A DNA stretch of 64,000 nt, taken from Zeus faber (taxonomy: Eukaryota > Chordata > Actinopteri > Zeiformes > Zeidae). This document shows positions 36,581 to 47,560 of this stretch, in pieces; within the stretch, counting starts at the first letter, position 1, and each line of letters begins with the position of its first letter. Under the pieces are notes generated by a model. The model saw nothing but the letters and a program-made list of their open reading frames with translations. It did no database searches and was not told where the DNA came from. The stretch is from assembly GCA_960531495.1 (NCBI GenBank), contig OY482866.1:19723346-19787345 (forward strand). The letters run 5' to 3'. The translations under genes were made by a program, and so were the position numbers.

Positions 36581-37405
36581 AAACTTCATTATTTCATTTG
36601 CAAGACGTCTGCACCTTTAGAGAATGCACAACGATGACAGGGATGTAGAATTACCTCCCTGACTAGAGCACAGACCCCAAAACATATCTGACAAAAAACA
36701 CATTCTCAGATTGGATTCCAGAGACAAAACCCTCTCTGGGATGAGAATGACTGAATGATTTGAACGACGCGATCAACTTGGACGGTTGGTTAATGTTCAC
36801 ATTTGCATATAAAACGATGGATTGACTGTAAACCGAGGATCACAATTTAGAAGGATTTTTTATTCCTTTTTGATGTAAACATGTCTTCTGGTCACAAAGC
36901 GCGATGTGCAAACGGATGAGTGGGCGTGTTGGTATCTTTCTCTTTTTCCTTTATCCATTTCTTTTGTCTTTCCCCCTGAAGGTCTAGGAGATTTTGCTTT
37001 GATCTCCGTAAGCCACATTAATCAGCATTAGCACCGCCACGCCAGAGCCCCCCCCCCGTCTCTTCGGCACCTCCCGGTTGCCTCTCCTTCGCCGAACACA
37101 CTTAATTAACAGGGATAAAATGAATAACTATGGCAACCGTGCCGGCACAATTAAAAAGAATCAACAGCAGGGGTTCTAGTTTCCCTGGTTGAGAGCCGCA
37201 TGCTGGGATACAGGGAGAGAGACGCCGTTTGTTCCTGGAAGGAGACAAATCAAATCCCTCCGATCGCCATCATCAAGGCCCCCGCCTTCAATGCGTGGAA
37301 AGGTTGTTGAGTTCCTTTTCATTACTGAAGGTATGAAGGAGCATCAAATCGGGGAGAAAACTAGATTATATATAAAAAAAAAAAAAGAACAAGGTATCGG
37401 GTAGG
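36581..37405. other. Intron 7 segment, nothing recognised
   Basis: No element delimited. Confidence 0.4.
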
Positions 37406-37407
37406 TC

Positions 37408-37625
37408 GGGGGTCAAACGGGAGTCAAATGGGAGTCAAACAAGAGTTAAATGGGAGTCAAACAGGGGTCAAACGGGAGTCAAACGGGAGTCAAACAGGAG
37501 TCAAACGGGAGTCAAACAAGAGTCAAACGGGAGTCAAACGGGGGTCAAACAAGAGTCAAACGGGAGTCAAACGGGGGTCAAACAAGGGTCAAGCGGGAGG
37601 CAAATGCGGGTCAAATGGGAGTGAA
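37408..37625. repeat. 11-bp minisatellite GGGAGTCAAAC
   Basis: About 19 copies with GGGGGTCAAAC and AGAGTCAAAC variants. Three units make 33 nt, giving a plus-strand peptide with an 11-residue period; not a gene. Scattered copies follow at 37768-37860 (intron 7) and at 38825-38950 (intron 6), so the family lies on both sides of the exon at 38375-38481. Confidence 0.93.
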
Positions 37626-38374
37626 GCATTGTCAAGGCCCTTGCCGAAAAGGGGTTTTCTTTTCACGACTGAAGGTGTCAAGGAGAGAAATTCTGGAGGA
37701 AAAAAATAAAATAATAACAAAAGAAAACCAACGAGGCATCAGGCAAGTCAGGGAATTATAATTGCCGGGGTCAAACAGGAGTTGAATGTGGGTGAAACGG
37801 CCTAAATGCAAACGGGAGTCAAAACAGGAATCAAATAGCAGTCGAACGGCAGCCAAGCAAAATTGAAAAGCCCAGCATGGGTCCTCAACAAGCAGGGCTC
37901 CCTCCCCGAGGCTCCCGAAAACAAGAAAGCCGAGAGCAAGGCGTTCAAATCCTTCCCATCGCCAAGGCCCTCACCTTCAACACGCGGACAAGTTGGGTTT
38001 TTCTTTTCACCACTCCAGGTGCGAAGCGGAGACAAATCGGGGAAAAAAATAAAATATATAAAAGATATAAAAAGAGAGCGAACAAAGCATCAGTTAAGTC
38101 GGCGAAAAGGGAATGAAGTACGCGGAAGACGAGGGGAGAGAAAGGAGGGGAATCCAGACGTTTTTTGGAGCGCGGGTTGCACGTCTGAAACACAAGCAAG
38201 CGCAGGAGCCCAAAGAGCGAACGAGCGACCGAGCGTCTGAGTCAGCGAGCCAAAGATGGAAGAGTCGCTGAGAAAGCGCTGGAAAGATCCCCTCCCCACT
38301 CCCGGCCCCATCCCCACCCGAGCGGCCATCTTGGGTGGCTAATTATGATAAGTGGCCGGGAGTTAGCGCCTCAC

Positions 38375-38481
38375 CTGTATCCGTTTAGGAAGGCCTCGCC
38401 GCCGGAGACCGCGATGTCTCCCGTCAGCATCTTGAAGGTGGTGGTTTTTCCGGCTCCGTTGATTCCCAGCAAGCCGAAGCA
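38375..38481 (-). CDS. abca7: ABCA transporter exon: Walker A of NBD2
   Basis: Minus-strand exon, 107 nt, CAG acceptor, CAG|GTGAGG donor. It begins in phase 0 with [20 protein letters not shown] and continues [15 protein letters not shown] (residues 234-268). GINGAGKT is a complete Walker A with Lys245. Most ABCA proteins have GVNGAGK, so Ile240 is a mild variant. The preceding exon ends GIPAAE where relatives read PPGE. Confidence 0.97.
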
Positions 38482-38824
38482 CTGGCCGCCCAAGCAGGAG
38501 GGAGACACGCATCAGGAAAAGAACATTGGCAGTCCGCAAAGAGAACATTTTCACCGGTGGGATTGGATTTCACATTGACCGACCAGGAATTGCAAAGTGT
38601 GTGTTCGTACCGTTCCATATACAGTATGACGGCTGTTTCAGGGCAGTTTCTAGAGAATTCATCGGTGTAAAATGTGAATAACCGGCGGCCATTATTTTCA
38701 TTATTAACACCATAATTTAAAAAAAGGGGGGGCTGGCTATTTGGCCTATTTATATACCAAAATAATATAGAAAGAAAACAAACAGGTATCAGATGAGTCG
38801 GTGAAAGGGAATTCAATTGCGGGG

Positions 38825-38950
38825 GTCAAACGGGAGTCGAATGTGGGTGGAGCAGAAATCAAACGGGAGTCAAACGGTCCGTATGCAAATAGGAGTCAAA
38901 CCTGAGGTGAAATGGCAAAATGTTAATGGAAATCAAACGGGGTCATATGG
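38825..38950. repeat. Scattered GGGAGTCAAAC units in intron 6
   Basis: GGGGGTCAAACGGGAGTCGA, CAAACGGGAGTCAAACGG and AGGAGTCAAAC repeat the unit of 37408-37625. The phrase CATATACAGTA with GGGCAGTTTC also occurs twice (near 38617 and 38953), so a larger block seems duplicated. Confidence 0.7.
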
Positions 38951-39119
38951 CCCATATACAGTACGAACATAGTATCAGGGCAGTTTCGACAGAGGTCATT
39001 GGCGTAAACTGTGAATAACCAGGGTCCATTATTCACTATATTTATTTACTATTATATATTTATTTACATATCGGGGGTGGGGGTGGGGGGCTGGCCATTC
39101 GGTCTATTTTCAAATCCTT

Positions 39120-39395
39120 TAAAGGGGGTGGTCTCAAACGAGCTGGGGGCCTCTGGCCAGGTCGTCTTCTTCTCGGGGGACCGCGTTGTACTTCGAGGGT
39201 TAAACTTCTTTTTGTCTTGTTTCTCCCGCACATCAGCAAGTTGCCTCGTAATCCCGTTAGAAATCGCTCTCTGATGATATATTTAATTATATTTTGAAAA
39301 CATTAAGTACATTTGTGTGGATTAAGAAAAAAATTTGCGGGCCACATAAAATCGTCCCGCGGGCCGGACGTGGCCCCCGGGCCTGTAAACTGACT
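39120..39395. mobile_element. hAT-type non-autonomous element, decayed
   Basis: The left side has GGTCTCAAACGAGCTGGGGG and CCTCTGGCC. The right side has TTTGCGGGCCACATAAAAT, then CGCGGGCCGGACGTGGCCCC and CGGGCCTG. These are the typical complementary ends of a family of fish hAT MITEs (GGCCGGATGTGGCCCCC-like). Exact ends and target duplication are not clear. Confidence 0.55.
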
Positions 39396-41460
39396 ATTTA
39401 AGTCGTCTTTCTCTTTGATCCGCATTCAAGTATTTAGGCAGGGCGGGGTCAGTGTGCAGCCTGGATTCAGATATTGTGTTCAAGTAGTCAAATGTATAAT
39501 GCTGACATGGTCTTCTGACTTTTCTTTCTTTTTGAGTGTTTGAAAGAAGTCGACCAACAGTCATTTTCCAAAGATACAGTATATTTGGATTCTGAAACGT
39601 GTCGTATCCGCACATTGTGCCTCAAGTACGTATCCTGACGGTACATCAGCCCGGACGTGAGGATGTATCCACACGTCTGGATAGTCATTAGAACTGGTCC
39701 TCGTTCAACACAATCTTGTTAAATACCCCGTGTGGGTATCCGCCGATGCTGAGCTTTTCCGCCCGGTGAGCGCTCCGCGATTCGTCCAGGTCCTACAACC
39801 GAAACGCATCGTCCCCGACAGCGTGCTTCGGTGTGGCCGCCGTGGCGCCGACGCGCGAGCGGGCGGGGCATCGGCCGACAGTGACCCAGGGACGTTTATT
39901 GACCTCCATCCGCCGGGCGAAGGGGGCGTGGGACGGCTGTGGGAGCGGGCGACAGGCCCCCCCCCCCTGCCGGTCCCCCCCGTTCCAGTCGCGCCGGCTT
40001 TCGCCTTCCCCGCCAATCATGAGTCACTCTGGGGTTTCTCTTCCCCCCGGAGGGGCGGCAGATATAGCTGCCGCTCCCCCCCCCCCCCCCCCATCCCCCG
40101 CTCGATCCCTCAAGTCTCGCGGCGCCGTGAAACCGGCCCGTTCCCAGTTGTGCCGTTAGACGCAGCCAAAGCCGACTGAAAGCTCACATCACTCAGCGCC
40201 CCGGGTTTAATCCGTTTTTCCACTACTTCTCCAATTAGCCCTTTAATACTGTCATTCATTTCCTATTTAGGGAACGGAGCACGGCGCGGCACATTTCCGG
40301 GTGTTAAACGTCCTGAGCGCGAGTTGGTTTTTTGCGGCATTTCGAGAGGTTTAGTTCATTCCTGTTCTTGACCCGTTCTCGACGAGCCTCGCATTCGCGG
40401 CTCGTCTTTGGCGATGTATTATATGTATATTATTGTTTATTTGTTTGGCCTGTTCGAGCACGACGCAACACCGGGGCGAGGGCGAGCGAGCGAGCGAGAG
40501 AGAGAGAGAATCTTTTGACAATAAAATGAATGTAAATGCAACAGACTCAGGACCCAGGGTGGCTCCACGCCTCCACTGTAATAAATGAGCGAATTAACTA
40601 TTGGGGCCACGGCAGTTTGACATGTAACATAATGAATGCATTCAGAGGGCTGACAAAGAACAATATAGACACATTATTAATCTAATTTGCGCCCAATTCA
40701 ATTAACAGCAGATGTTGCTGAGGGCCCGTTTGGTTTCGTCAGTATTTTTCGGGCCGGGTTCAGGGGGAACGACAGGGGGAACATCAGCGCTTTCCATTGT
40801 CCACGCCCCCGGCGAGCCGCCGATGGCCTCAACCTCGGACAATGGCCTCCTCAACAGAATTCCCTCCCTCGCCGCCCGCCCGCTTTGATCCTCCGCCTTC
40901 TGCGGCAGTGAGGGCATTGCGCTCGACGGGAAAAAAACCCCAAAACAAAACGGAAAAAAAAAAACACACCTAAAACCCCAAACAACTTGACAACCATCGG
41001 CCTCAGTCGGACTCCGCCGACATCTTGGACCTGCCTAGAGATTGCGTCTTTGTCTTGCCGTCAGTTTGCCCAAAAAACCCAGGCACATTCTGTATTTTCC
41101 CCCACTGTGTTGATTGTACGCTAACGTTTTCCGACCATGGAGGTCGTCGCCGGCGAAGCTTCTCGGGTGACTCTACCCACCCGCCCACCTTTTGGGGCCC
41201 CGTCGGCTCCTGTATAAATATTTATTTTCTTCCAGTCACTGAAAGAATGCGGATCCACCTCAGCGTCAAATTGATCGCCAACCCCTCCGCACCGGGAGGG
41301 GCTCTGGGGGAAGACGGCCTCGGGGCGGAGCGCCAGGGACGGGGCTCCGGGAGGGGCCGTCGAGGCGAGATGGCACCCGGGGCCCGTGGGACGCGACGTT
41401 TCACTTTTGTGTATATGGGTATCCGACGGAGCCGGTTTGAGCGCGAATGCGATGTCACCT
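39396..41460. other. Intron 6 segment, nothing recognised
   Basis: GC-rich stretches with C runs near 39960 and 40078-40092. No additional exon could be supported. Confidence 0.4.
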
Positions 41461-41464
41461 TCGA

Positions 41465-41585
41465 GTCACACTATCTATCTGTCTATCTATCTGTCTGTCT
41501 ATCTATCTATCTATCTATCTATCCATCTATCTATCTATGCATCCATCTATATATCTATCTGTCTATCATCCGTCTATCAACCATC
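41465..41585. repeat. (CTAT)n/(CTGT)n tetranucleotide repeat
   Basis: CTAT and CTGT units with CATC variants. It gives Leu/Ser/Tyr periodic frames that are not genes. Confidence 0.95.
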
Positions 41586-42329
41586 TAAATCACACGGGAA
41601 AAATCATTTTGAGACGTGGCGTCGCACGAGCAGTCGTACTGTTTGCACGCTCACAGCGCGACATGCAGACGCCTCCAAGTGCATGCTGGGTAAAACACGC
41701 TGCCTGCCTGGGCAACTGCCCGAAGGGATCCGTACGTCGGCATCGGACCCCTGTCAACAGCGCCACATCGTTGACCGGTTTGAAATGAGCGACGTTCAAC
41801 GGACGACGCCAGCTGTGTGAACGCAAAAGTGGAGCTCAGAAACCAAAAAGACAAAGTTCAAATGAGACGCCGCCGGAGCCGCGACGCCCCCGGGGGCTGG
41901 GATGCGGTTCAGCGGGTCGGCGCTGGACGTCTTAAATGAGAAGTCAGTAGAGTTGTTCTTCTCGGAGCCAAATGAGACGGATTCCTTGTGCCGCCGGCGG
42001 CGCTGATCCCTCGGGGTGTTGGTGCCGCGGCGCAGTGGTGCTCCGCTTGAACGCGTCACACAACATTTAGAAGGACGGGTGAAGAGACAGAGCAAAACCG
42101 TCTGAATAGCGTTGGGTGAACTTATAAAGCCCACATGCGCCGCTGGGCGGTGGCCATCTGCGTGTTTTGGCGATTGGCGCCGTGAATGCTCTGAATTCGT
42201 GCGAGAAAGACGTGGCGAGGCTCGCAGGCGACGCATGCTGCCGGCCATGTTAAGAGACGGAATGCAATAGTAAAGTGCTGTTCTGAGCCTGGCTTGCACA
42301 GCGCACAAGGGACTGTATGTGTGTGTGTG

Positions 42330-42530
42330 TGTATATATATATATATTTTTTAATTTTATTTTATTTATTTATTAAGGGTTTCACCAACTAGTTGACTACT
42401 GTAACCACTAGTTAGCGCTGTTGGCAGCAGTTGAATAGTTGTGGGCAACCAATTACTTGTCAACGTCACCAGATTAACAATAATTATTGTATCAGTAAAA
42501 TAAATATTTAAATTTTACATTTACATTTAT

Positions 42531-42611
<81 letters not shown>

Positions 42612-42620
42612 ATATTATAT
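42330..42620. repeat. TA-rich block with long (TA)n
   Basis: A TA run of about 34 copies at 42537-42604. The stretch before it (42378-42470) contains CAACTAGTTGACTACTG and ACCACTAGTTAGCGC, which may be a hAT end, but I cannot place its limits. Confidence 0.75.
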
Positions 42621-43022
42621 ATTATAGTATAATTTAGCTCACAAAACACAATTACCAATATCACCACGGTGCCGGTGTAGCCAGCGGATATCTGGCCCCT
42701 CGCGGTTTACAGGCCGGTGAACAGCTTGAGACGCGGGAATGGAGTCGGGGTCCAGAGACGACGTCTACGACCGGATTGTTTCACAAGCAGCAAAAAAATA
42801 GAAATAAAATAATAATAATAATAACAAATAAAAAATGTATAAAAACAGAAGTCGCGAATGTGAGACCGATAGACGACGGGTTCCGAGACGGAACTCCTGG
42901 CTCCGACTGGCCTGGGACTCCTCCCTCTGTCCCTTTCTTACATAAAATGGAGAAGGAAAAAAAAAAAGTCTATTATGAAAAACTTTGCAACTAGTAAAAC
43001 TCAGTAGTTGTGAAAGCCCTTA

Positions 43023-43028
<6 letters not shown>

Positions 43029-43083
<55 letters not shown>

Positions 43084-43096
43084 GTGTGTGTGTGTG
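43029..43096. repeat. (AT)n-(GT)n microsatellite
   Basis: AT run of about 26 copies followed by a short GT run. Confidence 0.95.
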
Positions 43097-43895
43097 CGTT
43101 CTGCCCCTAGGCCCGGCTTTAACTCAAAGCTCTAAGCTCAGCGCCCCGCTGAGCATAGGCGTTGGAGATCATGATTGGAATCAAAGTTATTTGGGGTGTT
43201 CTCTGCCCGCCGCATTAGGATCCCAGTGTGAGACGACTCTCAGGTGAATCCGTATCATTTCCATCCCGAGGACGTAAAGGAAAGTCGGTGAGATCGGTGC
43301 GCGGAGGCGGACCGCACGCCGCCGGCGGAAGACGTGGCGGGGGGTCCTGGTCTCATCCAGGAAATCATTTCCATTTCATGTATTCAAATTAAAATAGACC
43401 CCGTGCACTCATCTTTTCAACTCTTTTTTTTTTTTTTTTGGACACTGGACAAAAACTTTCCAAGCACGGCTTTGGTTTTTACAGGGCTTTTTGGGCCATT
43501 GGTCAGAGTTCTTGACTTTTTCCATGATTGTAAAAGTAATGCCCACACATGACCTTTCCGGGACGGGAGAATACCGGCCCCCGTACCTACATAATAAAGA
43601 TAATAATAATAATAAAAATAATACTTTTCAAGTCATGGAAAAGCCATGGAATAGAAGAGTGTCCCCCCCCCCCCTCAGGGTGTGTTGGAACTCTTGGGTG
43701 GGCTTACAAACTCCATCCAAACTAAAGCTTGAAGCTTTTTGCGCGCTGAACATACACTTTTCAAGGACATTTTGGGGCAATTTCTCAAAGTCCATGACTC
43801 TTCCATGACTGGAAAAGTCAGCCCTTAGGGCCAGACATGACTTTTTCGAGACCGGATAAGATCGTGACTTTTCCCGTGACTGTAGAAGTCGGCAG
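43097..43895. other. Intron 6 segment with an internal near-repeat
   Basis: Phrases around CCATGACT, TTTTCAAGNCATNGAAAAG and GCCCACACATGAC recur at 43485-43560, 43625-43655, 43790-43840 and 44355-44390. This suggests a local duplication of a segment that includes GGAATAGAACAGTGT/GGAATAGAAGAGTGT. No gene seen. Confidence 0.5.
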
Positions 43896-43899
43896 GGAA

Positions 43900-44325
43900 C
43901 CCCCACCCCCCCCCCCCCCCCGTCCGTCCGTCCGTCCGTCCGTCCGTCCGTCCGTCTATCTATCTGTCTGTTTGTCCATCTATCTATCCGTCCGTCCGTC
44001 GATCCATCAATCTATGTCTATCATCTGTCTATCTATCTGTCAGTCTATCTATCTAACCATCCATCTATAACTATCCATTTACCAATCCATCTATCTGCCT
44101 GTCTATCTGCCAATCTATTTATCTATCTGTCTGTCTGTCAATCCATTTATCCAATTATCTATCTATTATCTACCTATCTGTCTGTCTCTCTATCTATTAC
44201 CTATCTGTCCGTCTGTCTATCTGTCAATCTATCTATCCGTCTATCTATTATCTACCTATCTGTCTGTCAGTCTGTCTATCTATTATCTATCTATCTTTCT
44301 AGCTGTCTGTCTATCTAATGAAGAT
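43900..44325. repeat. Compound C-run, (CCGT)n and (CTAT/CTGT)n array
   Basis: A C run (43905-43921) leads into CCGT units, then over 350 bp of CTAT/CTGT with ATCC variants. Confidence 0.95.
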
Positions 44326-44399
44326 AATGAGAATAAGAAGAATATAATAGTTATTGAAAAGTCATGGAATAGAACAGTGTTTTTCCAGGAAGCGTGCTA

Positions 44400-44452
44400 A
44401 CACACGTACACACACACGTACACACACACGTACACACACACGTACACACACA

Positions 44453-44487
<35 letters not shown>
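44400..44487. repeat. (ACACACACGT)n-(AC)n repeat next to an exon
   Basis: Five ACACACACGT decamers then AC units, ending 45 bp from the donor side of the exon at 44532-44594. Confidence 0.95.
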
Positions 44488-44490
<3 letters not shown>

Positions 44491-44531
44491 TCCTGTCATG
44501 GAGGTTGGCGTCCGCTGGGCTCCGGGCTCAC

Positions 44532-44594
44532 CTCGGCAGCAGGTATGCCCACGCAGACCCGGTCCACGGCGAGCGTCTTCTTCCCGGGGTAAAC
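44532..44594 (-). CDS. abca7: ABCA transporter exon: A-loop of NBD2
   Basis: Minus-strand exon, 63 nt, 21 whole codons: VYPGKKTLAVDRVCVGIPAA then E (residues 213-233), CAG acceptor, GAG|GTGAGC donor. Tyr214 is the A-loop aromatic that stacks on adenine. A 63-nt exon at this position is characteristic of ABCA1/4/7. The ending PAAE departs from the usual PPGE just before Walker A. Confidence 0.96.
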
Positions 44595-45342
44595 CTGCAG
44601 GGAGCCCACGGCCAAATTAATCAACCGGGCGGTGACGGAGGCCCGGGGGTAGGAGGGAGACGGGGAGACAACGGGAGGGAGGGATGGAGCGACGGAGGGA
44701 CGGAAATATGGAGGGATGGGGCAGACTGCGAGGAAGACGGCTGGCAGCAGGAAATGTGTCGTGAAAGGTTAGAGCAGTGGGGGAGGGACAGGTGAGGCAG
44801 AGGGTGGAGGTGGAGGAAGGAGATGGAGAACAGTGAGAGGGGAAATGGGAAGAGATGAGAAAGTGACAGGAAGGAAGAAGTCATTTTAAAAAAACGCAGC
44901 TTTCCCTGCTCCACAGCGATACGGAGGTTCATTGCCTATTGTCTTGGTTTATTGTACATTGCCAAATTTGTGTCTTTCCGATTATTTTTTGGTTTTATTT
45001 GCATATTGGCAATTTATAATATTTTTATTTGTATTATTTGTTTGGTTGCATATTGTTTTTGATGTGAGCTGCTGAAAAGGCTGGATTCCGCTTCTCCGTC
45101 TGCACAAAAAGCGAACGGTGTGTGACGCCACGAGTCCACTAGGGGACGGTGTCACATTTAGTAAAACACAACGTACAGGAAAAAAAAAATGTTTTTGTCA
45201 TTGTTTACCTCAATTTGAAAAGCTGAGAACCCAAAAACGCGGAGATGCAAGTAGAAATCCGCGTCTCAAACCCTCACCCGGAGGCCGCGCCTCTATCCGC
45301 AACGTCTTCTAGTCTGTTTCGAACCATAACCCCCCCGACGGG
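44595..45342. other. Intron 5 segment: purine-rich then T-rich
   Basis: GGA-rich sequence at 44640-44880 and a T-rich patch at 44930-45070 that resembles 19080-19480. No exon seen. Confidence 0.45.
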
Positions 45343-45610
45343 AAGTTCAAGTTCAAGTTAAGAGATCATTAGTCACATACATACACATACGGTCGTACAT
45401 ATATGCAGTGAAATGTCAAGACACCCGCTGATTACGCTCAAGCTCTATAAGCGCGAAAAATACTCAAATGTACATAATCGACACGCGGTGCTCGCGCAGG
45501 CGGCCGCAAGGGGCGGCGCCACAATCGCGATTCTGGGTTCTATAATTATATAATAGGGTTAATTGTCTGTGTTGTATTCAATATACATCTAAATCCTCCT
45601 AAATGTGTTT
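45343..45610 (-). mobile_element. Retroposon 3' end with GAACTT tail
   Basis: Read on the minus strand it runs from TTTAGGAGGATTTAGATG through TATAATTATAGAACCCAGAA and TCGCGATTG, then CATTTCACTGCATATATG and GACTAATGATCTCTTAACTT, to a GAACTTGAACTT tail at 45343-45358. A hexamer tail suggests a LINE or LINE-tailed SINE. The first part recurs in inverse orientation at 32276-32393. Confidence 0.65.
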
Positions 45611-45894
45611 ACATTCATAACAATATGGAGGCCATTCATCATCTCGAATTATAGGAAAGTTTCCTTCAAAGATTCTGTTGATTCCCTTTATTTTCAACGG
45701 TGCAATTGTGACGATTCAACCAATCGGCTTCTCCGGAGGCGCAGGAACGCGAGGTTTGGGGAGGTGGGCGTGTCCCGCAAAACCCCGTCGCTACGTAGCT
45801 CCGCCTCGTCCGTTACGTGGACCTTCGCAGAAGCATAAAAACTGGGCGCGACGGATCACAAAACATGCGGATCGGATCGTTTTTCTGATCGACA

Positions 45895-45970
45895 AAAATT
45901 TCTTTAAAAAAATAATAAATAATAATTATAATAATAATAATTATTATTTAATAATAAATAAATAAAAAGA
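45895..45970. repeat. (AAT)n-rich simple repeat
   Basis: AATAAT/TTATTA units including a palindromic centre. Confidence 0.85.
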
Positions 45971-46044
45971 GAGACAAAAATTTCAATTGCCGCGCGGCTC
46001 ACGGCTCATCTCCGTCCGGTCAGTGCCCGGGTTAATAAAGCACC

Positions 46045-46392
46045 TGTAGTTTCTTGATGAATTTGATGTGTTGATGAAGAAGGAGTGACCGCTGACGCTG
46101 ACTTGAGTAAAATAATAGATTTATTACAAAAGAACAGCATCAGACCAGACTTGCCATGGACGGTCTGGGAGAGAACCGAGCCGGAAGGATTCTCTGTCGA
46201 ATGCAGCTCGGGCGGGCTCTTTATAGCTTGCCCAAAGACAATGTTGACCACTTGGTCCCCGTACATAGGTCAGAGGTCTCTCTCTCTCGGGACCCCTGGC
46301 ACCGTCTCTTAGTAATTATCTTATACGATGGGGCTGTCTCGGGACGCCACGCCCTCCAAGACACCTCACACGCATCCATCCGGAGCTTCACA
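46045..46392 (-). mobile_element. Fossil solo LTR
   Basis: On the minus strand the 348-bp unit begins TGTGAAGCTCC and ends GAAACTACA (TG...CA). It has a TATA-like CTATAAAGAGC about half way along and a poly(A) signal AATAAATC about 90 bp before its end. That is the U3-R-U5 layout of a retroviral-type or Gypsy-type LTR. No internal protein region lies beside it and there is no second LTR in the window. I could not see a convincing target duplication, so it is probably old. Family is not assigned. Confidence 0.6.
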
Positions 46393-47404
46393 ACGGGACT
46401 TTTGGGCTCGATCCCAGAACGCCAGCATTGCTAACGCCACGGCGCCAGCCGCTCTTCCTCGTTACGCGCAGCGCATTGCTGCGTCCGCGTCAAGCTGATG
46501 GACGCTGCCCGGGCTGTGGGCGGGGCCCCGGCCACATCCACCCCCACGCTCGCTCCGTGTCTCACGCCCGGATTCTCCGATTTCGTCGGACTTCGATCGA
46601 CGATTCGGGTCCATGACGCGATTTTCCCCTCCCGTGAATTCGGTCGGGCCCCAGCTGGAGGCGGCGGAGCGCCCACGCCTGTGAGGATGAGAAGACCGCC
46701 TGGAGACCAGACGTCTCCCCTTCGCTCCGGTGCTCCCTCCGTGACGGCGTCGCGGGAGTCGTCACATCTCCAGCTTCTCTGCTGCCGCACTGACTTGGGG
46801 AAGACGGGACTTCAGCCCTTTTCTATCGGAACTACACTTTTAACTGGTGCGTGCAAATATTGTGCAAATACCAAGTAACTATAATACTACTACAATAGTA
46901 GTAGTATTATATAGTCAAAGTCAAAAAGTGGCTGAAACGAGTCGTTCATTGTGTTCCCCGATAATGACTGACGACAAAATGAATGTGAGACAAGGTGGAA
47001 ACCGAGACAACTCGCCAGAGCCGAGCCGCCGCCTCCTCTGAACGAGGTTTGTTGGAACGAACCGACAAACCCAGAGTCGGTTGAATCCAAGGAACCTCAC
47101 TCCCCGGTCACTGGGGAAGGAGCCCAAGCTGCAAGGAGAGCCCCACCTGTCAAGGCGCCTTGTGACCAAAAAGTCAAGAGGCCGGGGAGCAACTTGGTTT
47201 ATATCGCACCTTCTAGAATAAGCGGAAATAAGAATGAACGTACATACTGTACACTGAACACAGTAAAAAATACAAATAGAAAAGTTGCTAAACAAGCGCT
47301 CACCAAAAAAACTAGGACTAAATATGTTTGTTAACAACCTTTTTGTTCCCATGACTACAACGAGACGATGACCAGACGGCACCGACGCCATTAAACACTC
47401 GGCT
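46393..47404. other. Intron 5 segment, nothing recognised apart from a small hairpin
   Basis: A short inverted repeat of ATAATACTACTA lies at 46878-46915. The rest has no exon or element I can name. Confidence 0.4.
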
Positions 47405-47492
47405 GCGGTCGATATTTGATAATATTGAATATCGCGAAATTTGGGCGGGGCTGCATCGCGATATACATTTTGGGATATCGTCCAAGCCTATT
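47405..47492. mobile_element. hAT-type end fragment
   Basis: TCGATATTTGATAATATTG, GCTGCATCGCGATATACAT and GGGATATCGTCCAAGCCTA match the style of fish hAT ends reading TAGGGCTGGACGATAT inward. Only one end is seen. Confidence 0.5.
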
Positions 47493-47512
47493 TAACACTT
47501 ACAGACCATATA

Positions 47513-47519
47513 TACTACA

Positions 47520-47554
<35 letters not shown>

Positions 47555-47560
47555 TTATAT
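47513..47560. repeat. (ACT)n trinucleotide run
   Basis: About 10 clean ACT units within ACTA-rich sequence. Confidence 0.9.

Noticed and set aside
37428-37761. CRISPR-like array at the GGGAGTCAAAC repeats
   Set aside because: Units are contiguous with no unique spacers, and the DNA is vertebrate.
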